From positions 1-11,991 of the forward strand of contig CANNLO010000122.1 in NCBI GenBank assembly GCA_947505055.1: a stretch of DNA of 11,991 nucleotides, in the 5' to 3' direction. The notes beneath the pieces were generated by a model that saw nothing but the letters and a program-made list of their open reading frames with translations, ran no database searches and was not told where the DNA came from. Of this stretch, positions 1-8,041 are shown one piece after another. The position numbers were made by a program, and so were the translations under genes. Position 1 is the stretch's first letter, and each line of letters opens with the position of its first letter. The DNA comes from Methylococcaceae bacterium. Lineage in GTDB: Bacteria; Pseudomonadota; Gammaproteobacteria; Methylococcales; Methylomonadaceae.

Positions 1-207
1 AATTTCACTGTTCGTTTTTAAAGAAATTACACTACATATATTTCCATCACCAACTAAATTTTCCTTTGTCATTTTCTTATCAATTGCTAAATATTCACCT
101 CTTTTAACTGTAGTTTTTTCATCTGAGCTTGGATAAATCAAGGCAACACGCTTTGCAGAAAAATATTGATGGTAAACATACATTTGTCTAAGATCATCTG
201 CCGAAGG
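1..207 (-). pseudogene. mcrC: mcrC remnant, C-terminal part (runs off the window edge)
   Basis: Reading the minus strand from 207 to 1 gives an open frame of about 69 codons. It contains DLRQMYVYHQYF followed by VALIYPSS, the pattern seen in the last third of McrC (the PD-(D/E)XK nuclease subunit of McrBC), where a Q-x-x-x-Y helix is followed by a 'YP' strand. The catalytic D and D/E-x-K residues would lie upstream and are absent. The frame has no start codon of its own. It begins where the mcrB frame is lost just after Walker A, and it is offset from that frame. The segment is therefore the 3' part of mcrC joined to a broken mcrB. The end of the gene lies beyond the window. Family assignment rests on motif recognition only. 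Confidence 0.7.
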
Positions 208-308
208 GATGTTTTACCCGTTCCTGGTGGGCCAAAAAATATTTGATTAAGTGCAATCATTAGCTTTATCTCTTGCTCTGAAGTTTTAGTTGTATTTATA
301 GCAGTCAT
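138..308 (-). pseudogene. mcrB: mcrB AAA+ GTPase, truncated just after Walker A
   Basis: The ATG at 308 directly follows the TGA of the preceding gene (TGAATG junction), so this was an operon partner. The frame encodes 56 residues. Residues 26-33 are a perfect Walker A loop, GPPGTGKT, preceded by hydrophobic NQIFF as in AAA+ proteins of the McrB type. Directly after GKTS the frame runs into sequence that makes sense only in another frame as McrC, and it stops at 138-140. Walker B, the sensor motifs and the MNxxDRS-type GTPase signature are all missing. An internal deletion from mcrB into mcrC explains this best. The truncated peptide cannot be a working motor. Confidence 0.75.
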
Positions 309-815
309 TCATAGTGTAGAAATTTTCAAATCTTCCAAATTAAAGTCAAAAACGGGTTTTAGTAAATCTGACTCGAATTCTGAAAGTGCGTTGTCAGGCA
401 CTTCAAATACCAGTGTTTGGCCGGATGGCATGTACCCTAATTGCCTTACTTTATCAGCACAATTTACATTTTCATTAGGATAAATGACTTTTTTGATAAT
501 ATTAATCTCGCGACATAGCCAGCCTTCAATTCCGCTAGATAGTTGTATATCTCTGTTGTTTTTGGAAACATGATTATTTTTAACTATTAATGGCGGGATG
601 ATTTTGTTTCCGAATTGGCCTAATAAAATAATATTCCCACTTTTGACTAAATAAAAATAATCTCCCTCATCAATAGCTAAAAATCTATCACGTATCGTTG
701 TATTTCCTTTTTCAAATCGATTTAAGCAACCTATTGCAAGTAAATTATTTTCAATCAGAATTGAGTGGTCATCGGTATCGATATCACTATGTGAAACCTT
801 CCATATTCTTGGCAT
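309..815 (-). CDS. McrB N-terminal-like / EVE-like (PUA-fold) domain protein
   Basis: This is a 168-aa protein with no signal peptide or membrane segment. Its start, IWKVSHSDI, followed by LLAIGC and then GDYFYLVKSGNIILLGQFGN (about residues 51-70), has the layout of EVE/YTH-like PUA-superfamily domains: a first strand with an aromatic residue, then 'GD.v.lv.sg.ilg.g...' strands. Such domains read modified bases and are often the specificity module of McrB proteins, either fused or as a separate gene. It ends exactly where the truncated mcrB begins, which supports the role of DNA-reading subunit of a McrBC-type modification-dependent restriction system. The gene itself looks intact, but its partners are broken, so it is probably an orphan. 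A purine-rich stretch (AGGTTAG) lies about 10 bases before the ATG. Fold assignment is by pattern only. Confidence 0.55.
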   Translation of the reverse strand: MPRIWKVSHSDIDTDDHSILIENNLLAIGCLNRFEKGNTTIRDRFLAIDEGDYFYLVKSGNIILLGQFGNKIIPPLIVKNNHVSKNNRDIQLSSGIEGWLCREINIIKKVIYPNENVNCADKVRQLGYMPSGQTLVFEVPDNALSEFESDLLKPVFDFNLEDLKISTL

Positions 816-843
816 TTTTTTCTAACCTAAAGAGTTAATGCAC

Positions 844-873
844 TTTATATTTTTAAAATTATCTAGCTTTCAC
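844..873 (-). promoter_or_regulatory. candidate sigma70-type promoter of the mcrB-like operon
   Basis: On the minus strand GTGAAA (873-868, 4 of 6 to TTGACA) is followed after 18 bases by TATAAA (849-844, 5 of 6 to TATAAT). It lies about 30-60 bases before the ATG at 815 and downstream of the terminator at 988-1016, where a new promoter would be expected. The surroundings are very AT-rich, so chance matches are common. Confidence 0.3.
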
Positions 874-987
874 TGCGCCATTTTTTGTTATCTTATTTGT
901 AAATATAAATATTAAGAATATAACAACAGGGCCAAAACTTTAATAAAAAGGCAAATCTGAAAATAACGGCTTTAGACTAGAACATAG

Positions 988-1016
988 AAAAAAGGGAGTG
1001 CAATGCACTCCCTTTT
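988..1016 (-). terminator. intrinsic terminator after the acidic-protein gene (possibly bidirectional)
   Basis: A perfect 8-bp inverted repeat (GGGAGTGC, loop AAT, GCACTCCC at 994-1012) is flanked by six A on the left (988-993) and four T on the right. Read on the minus strand it becomes a GC-rich hairpin followed by TTTTTT, about 40-70 bases after the stop codon of the gene at 1644-1057. The flanking A/T runs extend the stem by four pairs and give a shorter T tract for plus-strand transcripts. It separates the acidic-protein gene from the mcrB-like gene. Confidence 0.9.
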
Positions 1017-1056
1017 CGCATGCTATAAAGTTTTTTTATTTTATCTTGGTCTAAAA

Positions 1057-1644
1057 TCATTCATCTTCATCTTCATCTTCATCTTCATCTTCGCCAGTTA
1101 CTTCAATATCATACTGTTTTCCTTGATAAAATAAAGATAGATTTTGATCGCTCCTAGTATCTTGATTGTCATCCTCAAAATCAGTGCCATTCCAGTCAGT
1201 TAAGCTATACGCACAACAATCTTCATCAAATACAATTGATTGAATAAAATCTTCAATAAAATCACGGGAAGGAACCCCATCTTCTGAAATGGTGTAGTCA
1301 GGAATTTCTACAGAAACAAAAGTACCGTCTTGGCTTTGTACATCGACAAGTCCATTTTCAATATTCAACTTTAGTTCTTTCGTTAACCCCTCGGCTAAAA
1401 TAGATCCTTTGGATAAGTATTTACCCATATTAATAATAGCTTCAACAGTACCTATTTCAATATCATCAACTGTGACATAAGCACTCCCATAAAATCCAGA
1501 CCCATTCCCATCGCATTCATCCGTAAAGTTATCATATTCATCACTTGTTAGTTGCCCCTTGGAAGCATAATTACTTGCTGTTTCCTGATCTAAATCTTGT
1601 AATAAAACCCAAACACCTTCACCGTGAATTTCAATTTTTGACAT
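1057..1644 (-). CDS. hypothetical strongly acidic protein with (Glu-Asp)n C-terminal tail
   Basis: This is a 195-aa protein of unknown family. About 50 residues are Asp or Glu against about 9 Lys or Arg, giving a very negative charge. It is predicted soluble, with no signal peptide or membrane span. The last 11 residues alternate E and D. The middle (about 48-150) has alternating hydrophobic and polar stretches, suggesting beta structure. The start is supported by AGGAG 8 bases before the ATG (minus strand CAGGAGATTTAAAATG). A TATAAA at 1683-1678 could be its -10 box. The gene stands alone between an AT-rich spacer and a strong terminator. Its charge would fit a DNA-mimic or nucleic-acid-binding-protein antagonist near restriction genes, but that is speculation and no family motif was recognised. 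Confidence 0.7.
   Translation of the reverse strand: MSKIEIHGEGVWVLLQDLDQETASNYASKGQLTSDEYDNFTDECDGNGSGFYGSAYVTVDDIEIGTVEAIINMGKYLSKGSILAEGLTKELKLNIENGLVDVQSQDGTFVSVEIPDYTISEDGVPSRDFIEDFIQSIVFDEDCCAYSLTDWNGTDFEDDNQDTRSDQNLSLFYQGKQYDIEVTGEDEDEDEDEDE
1060..1092 (-). repeat. hexanucleotide microsatellite coding the (ED)n tail
   Basis: The plus strand shows TTC/ATC alternating for 11 codons (period 6, GAAGAT on the coding strand), directly before the stop codon. Slippage by whole units would lengthen or shorten the acidic tail without a frameshift. Confidence 0.9.
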
Positions 1645-2014
1645 TTTAAATCTCCTGATTTTAGTTAATACACTTTATTTATAGATCGACAATTTATTTG
1701 CACTTAAATTATAGTTAATATTAGACTTAAATATAATAGCGAATAGTACGCAATTATACTATTAATGTCATCTTTTAATTTACTTTAGTAGTTGTTACGT
1801 TTTTTATAGTAATTTACTTTATCTAAAATTCTGTAACTACAAAATAACATATTAACAGCAGTATGTTATTAGTGAAATTATATTTATAATCTCACTAAAT
1901 GAAATTACACTAAATATTTTAGAGTGCATTTTTAGCTATTATATTTTTTAGTCCGAATTTTTTAATATAAAAATAATTATTAATTTTTTATACTTTATAG
2001 ACCCTTCGAATAAA
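1645..2014. other. AT-rich intergenic spacer with short repeats, no gene seen
   Basis: This 370-base stretch is far more AT-rich than the neighbouring helicase genes, and no convincing coding frame was found on either strand. It contains two copies of AATTTACTTTA (1777-1787 and 1811-1821, 34 bases apart). It also contains a perfect 9-bp inverted repeat, AATAACATA / TATGTTATT (1843-1851 and 1862-1870, 10-base loop). The right end should hold the 3' end of the addA-like transcript, but no GC-rich hairpin with a T tract is visible there. The left end holds the promoter and RBS of the acidic-protein gene. Confidence 0.6.
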
Positions 2015-5000
2015 TCATACATTCACTTTTAAAGCCGCACCGGTCACTGCAAAATGAATCCAACAACCAACAACAGGCTTATCAGTAGCTGCTTCCACCG
2101 CTGCTTTGTAGAGTGCCAATTGACCTGAGTATTTCAATGCCACTTCTTGTTGGGTTGCACTGGATTGAGGGTTGGATTTATGATCAATAATGATATAACC
2201 CTGCTCAGTTTCGATTAACGCATCAATCCAACCGCTGGCTGACTGGCCGTTGGGGAGTTGATATTCAATCGGGTATTCGACTTGGGTCGATAAGGCTTTA
2301 AGATTGTGCTCAATAAACCCTTGGAATCGTGTTACACAGCTTAGGGCATCTTCGATACTAATATGTTCTGTTACGGCATAACTACTAAGCACTTGTTCTG
2401 CCAAAATTTTAGGCTTAGCTGGATTGTTAATAATATAAGTGGCGATCAACGCATGAATGGCTTCACCTAAATTGGCCATTTCGGGTGTACCTTGCAAACT
2501 GATTCTGCCCCCCAAAACAATTGTTTCGCCAATACTGGCATTTTGCAACGGGGGGATTGATGAAGGCGAAAGTTTTGCAGGTAATTTGATTTGGATAGGT
2601 GTTATGTTTTCAAACCAATGTGGACCTGGGTGTTGTGTCAAACCGATTTCAGGCGTCTCATCCTGCGACAGCGTTTTATATGCCACCGGAATTTTTGCCT
2701 TGCTGACCGGCAAGAGCAATTCTTTTTCCTCTAAAGTGTTCGGTAACATCCAGTCGGCGGCCAGACTGTTTATCCATTCACCTTGGGTATCTTTTAACGC
2801 AACAATTAAGCAATCTCTTGGGCGTGTCAGGCTAACATAGAGCAATCTTTTAGCTTCTTCCAATGCGCGGTATTGTTCGGCCTTACCCCGTTCGGATTGT
2901 TCAACCAAGTCTTTAACCGAAATGCCTTTGGCTTGACTTCCAAAAGGCCATAGCCAATATTGCAGGCTTCTACCCTTTAACGGCTGGGTAATATCCAGGT
3001 TATCATTATCCGCTTTAACAGATAAGCCCCATAAGTTGTTCTTGATATCGGTGTCCAGATCCAGAGCAATCACTACCGGCCATTCCAAGCCTTTGGCGCC
3101 ATGATGGGTTAACAGTTGAACTGCATTATTTTGCTGATCTGCTGATTGCAAATCTTCATCATCCTTAGCCAGTTGGTTCAACCATAATAATAAGCCAGTC
3201 ACTGTGGCGACATGACCTTCATTAGCACATAGATTTTCATAAGATTCCGCAAAATCCAATAATTGCTCGATATTCAATAGGCGCTGTTTAGCCCGTCCAG
3301 TGTCAGTTTGCCAGCTTAGAATCACATGTCGGATATCAGCGGAGTGAATTGCCTGACTCATCACTTCCGACGGCGTTAAATACTGAACTCTTGCCCTTTG
3401 AATGGCCAGGATGCTTAATAAGGGAACATCTTCACCCCATTTGCCCTGTCTGGGATCACTGGCAAGATAATCCAGGCGCGACTGCAGCCAATCTTCAGGT
3501 GTTTCTCTCTGGGTTAAACATATAATTTCGGCGGTCGCCAGACTGTCGGAGGTATCAACCAGATAACGCATGGCAGCCAATACTAAAGCAACTTCCGGCG
3601 TGCTAAGTAACCCCGCTTGACTGCGACTGATAGGGATATTGAAGTTTGCTAAGGCCTCAGCAATTGACGCCAGGTTATCATTACTACGACATAAAATGGC
3701 GACATCACCATAGTCGGCGGTTCTTAGTTGACCGTTATCTTTGTCAAGCAACTGATATTTACTGTTTATGAATTCCTGCACACCTTTCGCTAACGCCAGT
3801 GCACGTTTTTCTTTATTGCTACCGACTAATTGCCAATGTTCAAGCGTTGTTTGTGCCAAATTTTGACTGCCTGGTTTGGGTTTTAGTGCAACCCTATCCT
3901 CTGGCAAAGTATTAGCAAAAGCCGGAACAAATACTTCATTGACATAACTAACCAGTTCGGGGCGTGAACGCCAGGAAGTTTCCAGTACCTCGGTCTTGCC
4001 CCCATGAGTTTCCAAATGTTTAAGAATGGCTTGCATCAGTTCCGGATCAGACCCTCTGAACCCATAAATAGCTTGTTTCACGTCGCCTACCCAGATGACT
4101 TTTTTGGCAAGCTTGGCCAAACGTAAGAACAGTGCCAGTTGCATCGGACTGGTATCTTGGAACTCATCGACTAACAGCAGGTCGAGTTCATCCAATAATA
4201 CTTCTTGAACGACAGGATGTTCCAGAGCCTCATAAAGTAAGTGCTCTTGGTCGGTAAAATCGATTAGCCCACGATTTTTTTTGTAATTCTGAAACTCAGA
4301 CAATGCCAGTGCAGCAATAGTAAAAATCTGCTCACAATAGAGCCTGATGTCGGCATGCAAGAGCTGATGGCGTTCAAAATCAGCGGCAACAAGTTGCACG
4401 GCATCGGAGGCTGCCTGACTTTTCTTGGTAGCAGATTCTTTTGATAATTTTACCCAATACGACCAAGCCAAATTATGCTGCTTAATGGCTACAGCAAAGC
4501 CCTGCAACATATCCAGATAAGCCTTTGTGCCTTTGGTTGCGTCTATACCCTTGTCAATATTGTCTTTGAGTAGAGTAATAGCTGCTTCCACTGCTTTATA
4601 GAGCTTAGCATCAAGATCGGTTTTAATGGGTTCGGGAAAGAATGCCAACAAGGAATCGGCACTGATTATGCCACTGTTTTTAATCTGTTCGACAGACTGA
4701 TTGTTGGCTCTGGCAGTATTGGCAATGTTTTTTATGACGTTTTTCCAGGTAACTTGACCGGTCATCTGATCAACCTGTCCGAGACGAAAAGCCAACTCAT
4801 TCATCTCCTGAACTGTTTGTACCGTAAGCGTCTGTTCGACAGCAAGACTAAATAAATGCTTGGCTTCGGCTTCTTCAATTACCTTGAGATGCGGTGACAA
4901 ACCGGCTTCAAAAGCAAAGCGCGTCAATAATTGCCCACAGACACCGTTAACGGTACCGAGCATGGCTTGGCTCATTTGGTTGGCAATCTGGGTAAATCCA

Positions 5001-5188
5001 CGTTCGTTCAGACGTTGCCTGACGCGTTCCCGTAATTCGCCTGCAGCCAATTTGGTGAAGGTAGTACCGATGACACCAGACGGTTTGGCTGCATTTTCTC
5101 CGGTCAGGATTTTTTCCAGATCACTTGCCAAACGATACGTTTTGCCGCTGCCGGCACCGGCGCTGATAAAGGTAATATGCTCCATCAT
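2015..5188 (-). CDS. AddA/RecB-like UvrD-family helicase with C-terminal RecB nuclease domain
   Basis: A superfamily 1A ATP-driven DNA helicase-nuclease. Starting from ATG 5188 it has 1057 aa; residue numbers here count from an upstream in-frame ATG at 5203. The helicase motifs appear in order: Walker A AGAGSGKT (15-22), Ia TTFTKLAAGELRERV (47-61), II LLLVDEFQDTS (342-352), III VGDVKQAIYGFRGSD (372-386), IV ETSWRSRPELV (408-418), V THHGAKGLEWPVV (699-711) and VI LLYVSLTRPRD (787-797). The RecB-type nuclease follows with H917, D994 (GWIDALIE), D1007 and K1009 (IIDHKS) and Q1028-Y1032, all present. Start 5188 was chosen because its ATG overlaps the TGA of the addB-like gene (ATGA) with GGGGAG just upstream, giving translational coupling. 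Length and layout fit AddA. With the AddB-like partner it should form a cytoplasmic complex that unwinds and degrades linear duplex DNA ends. The family is clear; whether it serves repair or defence is not. Confidence 0.93.
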   Translation of the reverse strand: MMEHITFISAGAGSGKTYRLASDLEKILTGENAAKPSGVIGTTFTKLAAGELRERVRQRLNERGFTQIANQMSQAMLGTVNGVCGQLLTRFAFEAGLSPHLKVIEEAEAKHLFSLAVEQTLTVQTVQEMNELAFRLGQVDQMTGQVTWKNVIKNIANTARANNQSVEQIKNSGIISADSLLAFFPEPIKTDLDAKLYKAVEAAITLLKDNIDKGIDATKGTKAYLDMLQGFAVAIKQHNLAWSYWVKLSKESATKKSQAASDAVQLVAADFERHQLLHADIRLYCEQIFTIAALALSEFQNYKKNRGLIDFTDQEHLLYEALEHPVVQEVLLDELDLLLVDEFQDTSPMQLALFLRLAKLAKKVIWVGDVKQAIYGFRGSDPELMQAILKHLETHGGKTEVLETSWRSRPELVSYVNEVFVPAFANTLPEDRVALKPKPGSQNLAQTTLEHWQLVGSNKEKRALALAKGVQEFINSKYQLLDKDNGQLRTADYGDVAILCRSNDNLASIAEALANFNIPISRSQAGLLSTPEVALVLAAMRYLVDTSDSLATAEIICLTQRETPEDWLQSRLDYLASDPRQGKWGEDVPLLSILAIQRARVQYLTPSEVMSQAIHSADIRHVILSWQTDTGRAKQRLLNIEQLLDFAESYENLCANEGHVATVTGLLLWLNQLAKDDEDLQSADQQNNAVQLLTHHGAKGLEWPVVIALDLDTDIKNNLWGLSVKADNDNLDITQPLKGRSLQYWLWPFGSQAKGISVKDLVEQSERGKAEQYRALEEAKRLLYVSLTRPRDCLIVALKDTQGEWINSLAADWMLPNTLEEKELLLPVSKAKIPVAYKTLSQDETPEIGLTQHPGPHWFENITPIQIKLPAKLSPSSIPPLQNASIGETIVLGGRISLQGTPEMANLGEAIHALIATYIINNPAKPKILAEQVLSSYAVTEHISIEDALSCVTRFQGFIEHNLKALSTQVEYPIEYQLPNGQSASGWIDALIETEQGYIIIDHKSNPQSSATQQEVALKYSGQLALYKAAVEAATDKPVVGCWIHFAVTGAALKVNV

Positions 5189-7932
5189 TGTGATGCTCCC
5201 CAACCCGTCAGGACTTTATAATCGCTAAAACGATCGCTGGTTTCCGGAATAGCCAGTGCATCTTCTCCTGGACTTGATACAGGATCCATTTCAGTGCCAT
5301 TAACCGTTACTTCAATCAAACCAGAATCAAGCTGCTTACGCCGCCACTCCCAGGTTTTTTTCATTTTTTGCCAGATCACCGCATGGTTTTCCTCATCATT
5401 AGGTTTGACCTCAATCGCTTCGGGGTAGTAATCAGTATTCTGTGCCAGTATCGCACCGCCACCGTCGATAATGAAATACGCGGCTACCGGCCATTGTTTT
5501 GTAGTACAGTTTTTATGTCTTAGATAGGAGTAGGTAACTAATTGCAGGTGCTTGTTTTGTTTGAGAGTAGTTTTCCGATATTTTTGACCGCCCCATTTAA
5601 TATCAATCACTGCCTCATTGCCTTGCTCATTGGTAACTTTCATATCAATATGGCCCTCGAGATCACCGCCAAAGAACACTGCTTCCTGGGTCTGCTCCAT
5701 TTCCACATGCACCACTTTTGCTGCTTTTAGCTGATGAATCAAGGCATGTAAGGATTTTCGAGTGGTAGTGATAAATTGTTCCTTTTCAATCAATCTTCCA
5801 GGCTGTAAAAAAACAGCACCTTCTTCAGCCAACAAAGTACTGATAGCTTGGTCAAACCAGAGATTCACAGCGGCTTCCTGGTATTTTCCTGGGGTCAATA
5901 CCGTGGTATGGGTATTGAAAAACCGTTCATACAAATGATGCGCCAACGTACCTTTTAGTAAATTTCCGTCATTCAATGATTGCAAATTACCGGCTTTCAG
6001 GCGAGCCTTGTAGCGCAATACCCATTGATAAGGGCTGTAAAAGAAACTTTCCAGACTGGAATAGGACTCCTTGTCGCGCTTGCCCAGCACCTCACCTGAA
6101 TCCAGTTTCCACCATCGGCTTAAACCTGGCAATGGCGTGTAGGTGCTCTGAACAGATACAAGGTTATTAAACGCACTAATAGCCTCCGCATCCAAGACGC
6201 TGTCTTCAAGCCTGATTTCCTGCCAGTTCTCCAAACAACTACAGATTTGGTCCCACAAGGGATGATGGGCTTCGTCACTTTCATGTAAAACAATCATCAA
6301 GCGTTCTTGCGCTGCATTGATGGGTTTCAACCAGCTTAAGGCTTGTCTTTGTAGTTGTAGATCAAGGTCCGCTAACAGTAGGCCCTGCTCATTTAATTGC
6401 TTTAGTTCCTGTCGTGACCAAGGATAAGTTACTTGAGTAGAAGTCGCCTGTAAATCCCACCAGACCACCGTATTGACGACTTCATTGAAACTATCCGCTT
6501 GTGTGGCACCGACTAACCAGTGCGACTGGTCTGTAATACATTCGGCGTATTGATCAACAATTCCCGTTCCTGTTCCCGTTAATTGGCCCAATAAATAACG
6601 CAGTTGTTCCGGTTTAATCTGTGCGGTCCCGTCAGCCAATAAAGCGGTTAAGGCGATACTCAGCTCGCTGGCCTGACTATATGCCGCAGCCAACAGGGCA
6701 CGCATTGCCTCATCTTCGACCCGCGATTGCTGTTGCGCTAACCAACTTGACACTTTTAAGATGCGCTGGTTGGCTACCACAATAGGTAAGCCTTCCTCAG
6801 GCGTATAGCGATTACTAGCAAACCAATAGTCTAGATCGGCTTGTAATTGTTTATAGCGCTCATCTGTGTAATTTGGTCTGGTTTTTTCTATTTCCAACAG
6901 GTCGGTTAACGTCTGCCGCCATTGTTCACCACCTATACCAGGCGCACTGGACACCACTTTGGCTAATGGATGGCGGATGCTGCCAGGCAACAAACCAACA
7001 GGATGCATTAGCATCTGTAGCAACACTTCCGGATTTAATGGTTCCCAAAGCAATTCCAAGGCAATGGGCAATACTTGTAACACCGGACGCCAGGGTGATG
7101 TTTTTACAAAACCCAGCCTGGGCAAATCGACTGCAACCAAAGCATCATCCAGTTCAACGCCTTCACTGCCGGTTAATAGTGCGACAGTTTTTTCCTTATT
7201 TTCGTGAACTTGCGCAGCCAGCCATTGGCTGATTAAACGCGCTGAAACGGCTTTTGATCGGGCTTTAACGACAACAAAACTGTTATCCCCCTTCAGTTGC
7301 GTTTTCTTGATTGAACCCGATTCATCTTTACTTAAGTTTTCCGATGCCAATTGAGACAAGGTATTTTGGAGGCGACTAAGATCATTTTCTGCTGGAGTAG
7401 GGGCTAGTAATGCTGGTTTTTCAATTACCTCAAATGCTTGCAAAATCTGTTGCCAGAGTGATGAAAAATCGGCAAGGGGGTCTAACAGAACAATTTGTTC
7501 AATCTGTGTTTTTTGTGTTTTTAGCGTTGCCAAAACAGCTTGTTGTCGCTGACCAAAGCCAAAACTGACTTTTGCCTGTGCTGATTGTTCAACGTCAGCC
7601 ATATCTTCTAGTCGATCAGATAATACACCTGAAAATTGCCCATTCCATACGCTCTCATACCAGCTATCCCGCCATTGCAATAAAGTCTTGGCTACATTAA
7701 ATTGATCGACCGCAAAAGACTGATGATAAAAGCGATCTGGATGATCACAGGCTTTCAGACAGGCCAGATATTGAATAATACGCGTCGTCGATGAGTCGGC
7801 CACCGGCGCAATACCACATTGAGTTTCCAAAATTGACAGAAAACCCACCGGACCAACCTCTTTTTCACCGATGGTGGAGTGCATCCGTTTGGGTTTAAGT
7901 CCATCTAAACCAAGTCCCAGGTTGATCCTCAT
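5185..7932 (-). CDS. AddB-like PD-(D/E)XK nuclease family protein
   Basis: This 915-aa protein is the partner subunit of the downstream AddA-like helicase. The N-terminus (GPVGFLSILETQCG, 27-40, then a SFAVD...LLQWRD region at 72-88) is typical of the AddB-like proteins that pair with a UvrD-like gene. Unlike Bacillus AddB it shows no Walker A loop. The C-terminus is a RecB-type nuclease: SSLESFFYSPYQWVLRY (625-641), GTLAHHLYERFF with H665, GHIDMKV with D763, VIDIKW with D777 and K779, and HLQLVTYSYL with Q797 and Y801. The spaced cysteines of an AddB iron-sulfur cluster are not seen. Both subunits therefore retain nuclease residues, as in AddAB rather than RecBCD. The ATG at 7932 has AGAGG 9 bases upstream. 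The stop overlaps the next start by four bases. A shared operator-like element lies 59-76 bases upstream. Confidence 0.88.
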   Translation of the reverse strand: MRINLGLGLDGLKPKRMHSTIGEKEVGPVGFLSILETQCGIAPVADSSTTRIIQYLACLKACDHPDRFYHQSFAVDQFNVAKTLLQWRDSWYESVWNGQFSGVLSDRLEDMADVEQSAQAKVSFGFGQRQQAVLATLKTQKTQIEQIVLLDPLADFSSLWQQILQAFEVIEKPALLAPTPAENDLSRLQNTLSQLASENLSKDESGSIKKTQLKGDNSFVVVKARSKAVSARLISQWLAAQVHENKEKTVALLTGSEGVELDDALVAVDLPRLGFVKTSPWRPVLQVLPIALELLWEPLNPEVLLQMLMHPVGLLPGSIRHPLAKVVSSAPGIGGEQWRQTLTDLLEIEKTRPNYTDERYKQLQADLDYWFASNRYTPEEGLPIVVANQRILKVSSWLAQQQSRVEDEAMRALLAAAYSQASELSIALTALLADGTAQIKPEQLRYLLGQLTGTGTGIVDQYAECITDQSHWLVGATQADSFNEVVNTVVWWDLQATSTQVTYPWSRQELKQLNEQGLLLADLDLQLQRQALSWLKPINAAQERLMIVLHESDEAHHPLWDQICSCLENWQEIRLEDSVLDAEAISAFNNLVSVQSTYTPLPGLSRWWKLDSGEVLGKRDKESYSSLESFFYSPYQWVLRYKARLKAGNLQSLNDGNLLKGTLAHHLYERFFNTHTTVLTPGKYQEAAVNLWFDQAISTLLAEEGAVFLQPGRLIEKEQFITTTRKSLHALIHQLKAAKVVHVEMEQTQEAVFFGGDLEGHIDMKVTNEQGNEAVIDIKWGGQKYRKTTLKQNKHLQLVTYSYLRHKNCTTKQWPVAAYFIIDGGGAILAQNTDYYPEAIEVKPNDEENHAVIWQKMKKTWEWRRKQLDSGLIEVTVNGTEMDPVSSPGEDALAIPETSDRFSDYKVLTGWGASQ

Positions 7933-7946
7933 TCTGTCTAGCCTCT

Positions 7947-8001
7947 ATTTGCTACATATGTAATTATTTACTGATAAGTGTACACCCAATTTGCGACATA
8001 T
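7947..8001. repeat. direct repeats 42 bp apart upstream of the addB-like gene
   Basis: ATTTGCTACATAT (7947-7959) and ATTTGCGACATAT (7989-8001) differ at one of 13 positions, and their 42-base period is close to four helical turns. The second copy overlaps the shared operator-like element at 7991-8008. Two palindromes, ACATATGT (7954-7961) and GTGTACAC (7978-7985), lie in and between them. The arrangement looks like a regulatory region for the addB-addA pair. No clear -35/-10 pair could be assigned here. Confidence 0.5.
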
Positions 8002-8008
8002 CATGACG
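7991..8008 (+). promoter_or_regulatory. operator-like element 1 (upstream of the addB-like gene)
   Basis: TTGCGACATATCATGACG contains CGACA-TATCA-TGAC. It matches the elements at 9561-9578 (reversed) and 8458-8475 with the same five-base spacing between GACA and TGWC. It lies 59-76 bases before the addB-like start. The likely binder is the WYL regulator encoded upstream, because a copy lies at that gene's own promoter. The assignment is inferred. Confidence 0.5.
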
Positions 8009-8041
8009 GGTATAAATGATTTATTTCTCAAATTACTATGA

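Noticed and set aside
1060..1092. Microsatellite considered as an on/off phase-variation switch
   Set aside because: The unit is six bases, so gain or loss changes only tail length and never the reading frame.
2457..2840. Plus-strand open frame of 127 codons
   Set aside because: It lies opposite the nuclease/helicase coding sequence of the addA-like gene, its translation has no domain-like pattern, and the minus strand carries the full motif set.
4860..5228. Plus-strand open frame of 122 codons over the addA/addB junction
   Set aside because: It is antisense to the Walker A end of the addA-like gene and crosses a well-supported ATGA overlap on the minus strand.
6873..7232. Two overlapping plus-strand open frames
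   Set aside because: Both are antisense to the continuous addB-like gene and show no recognisable motif.
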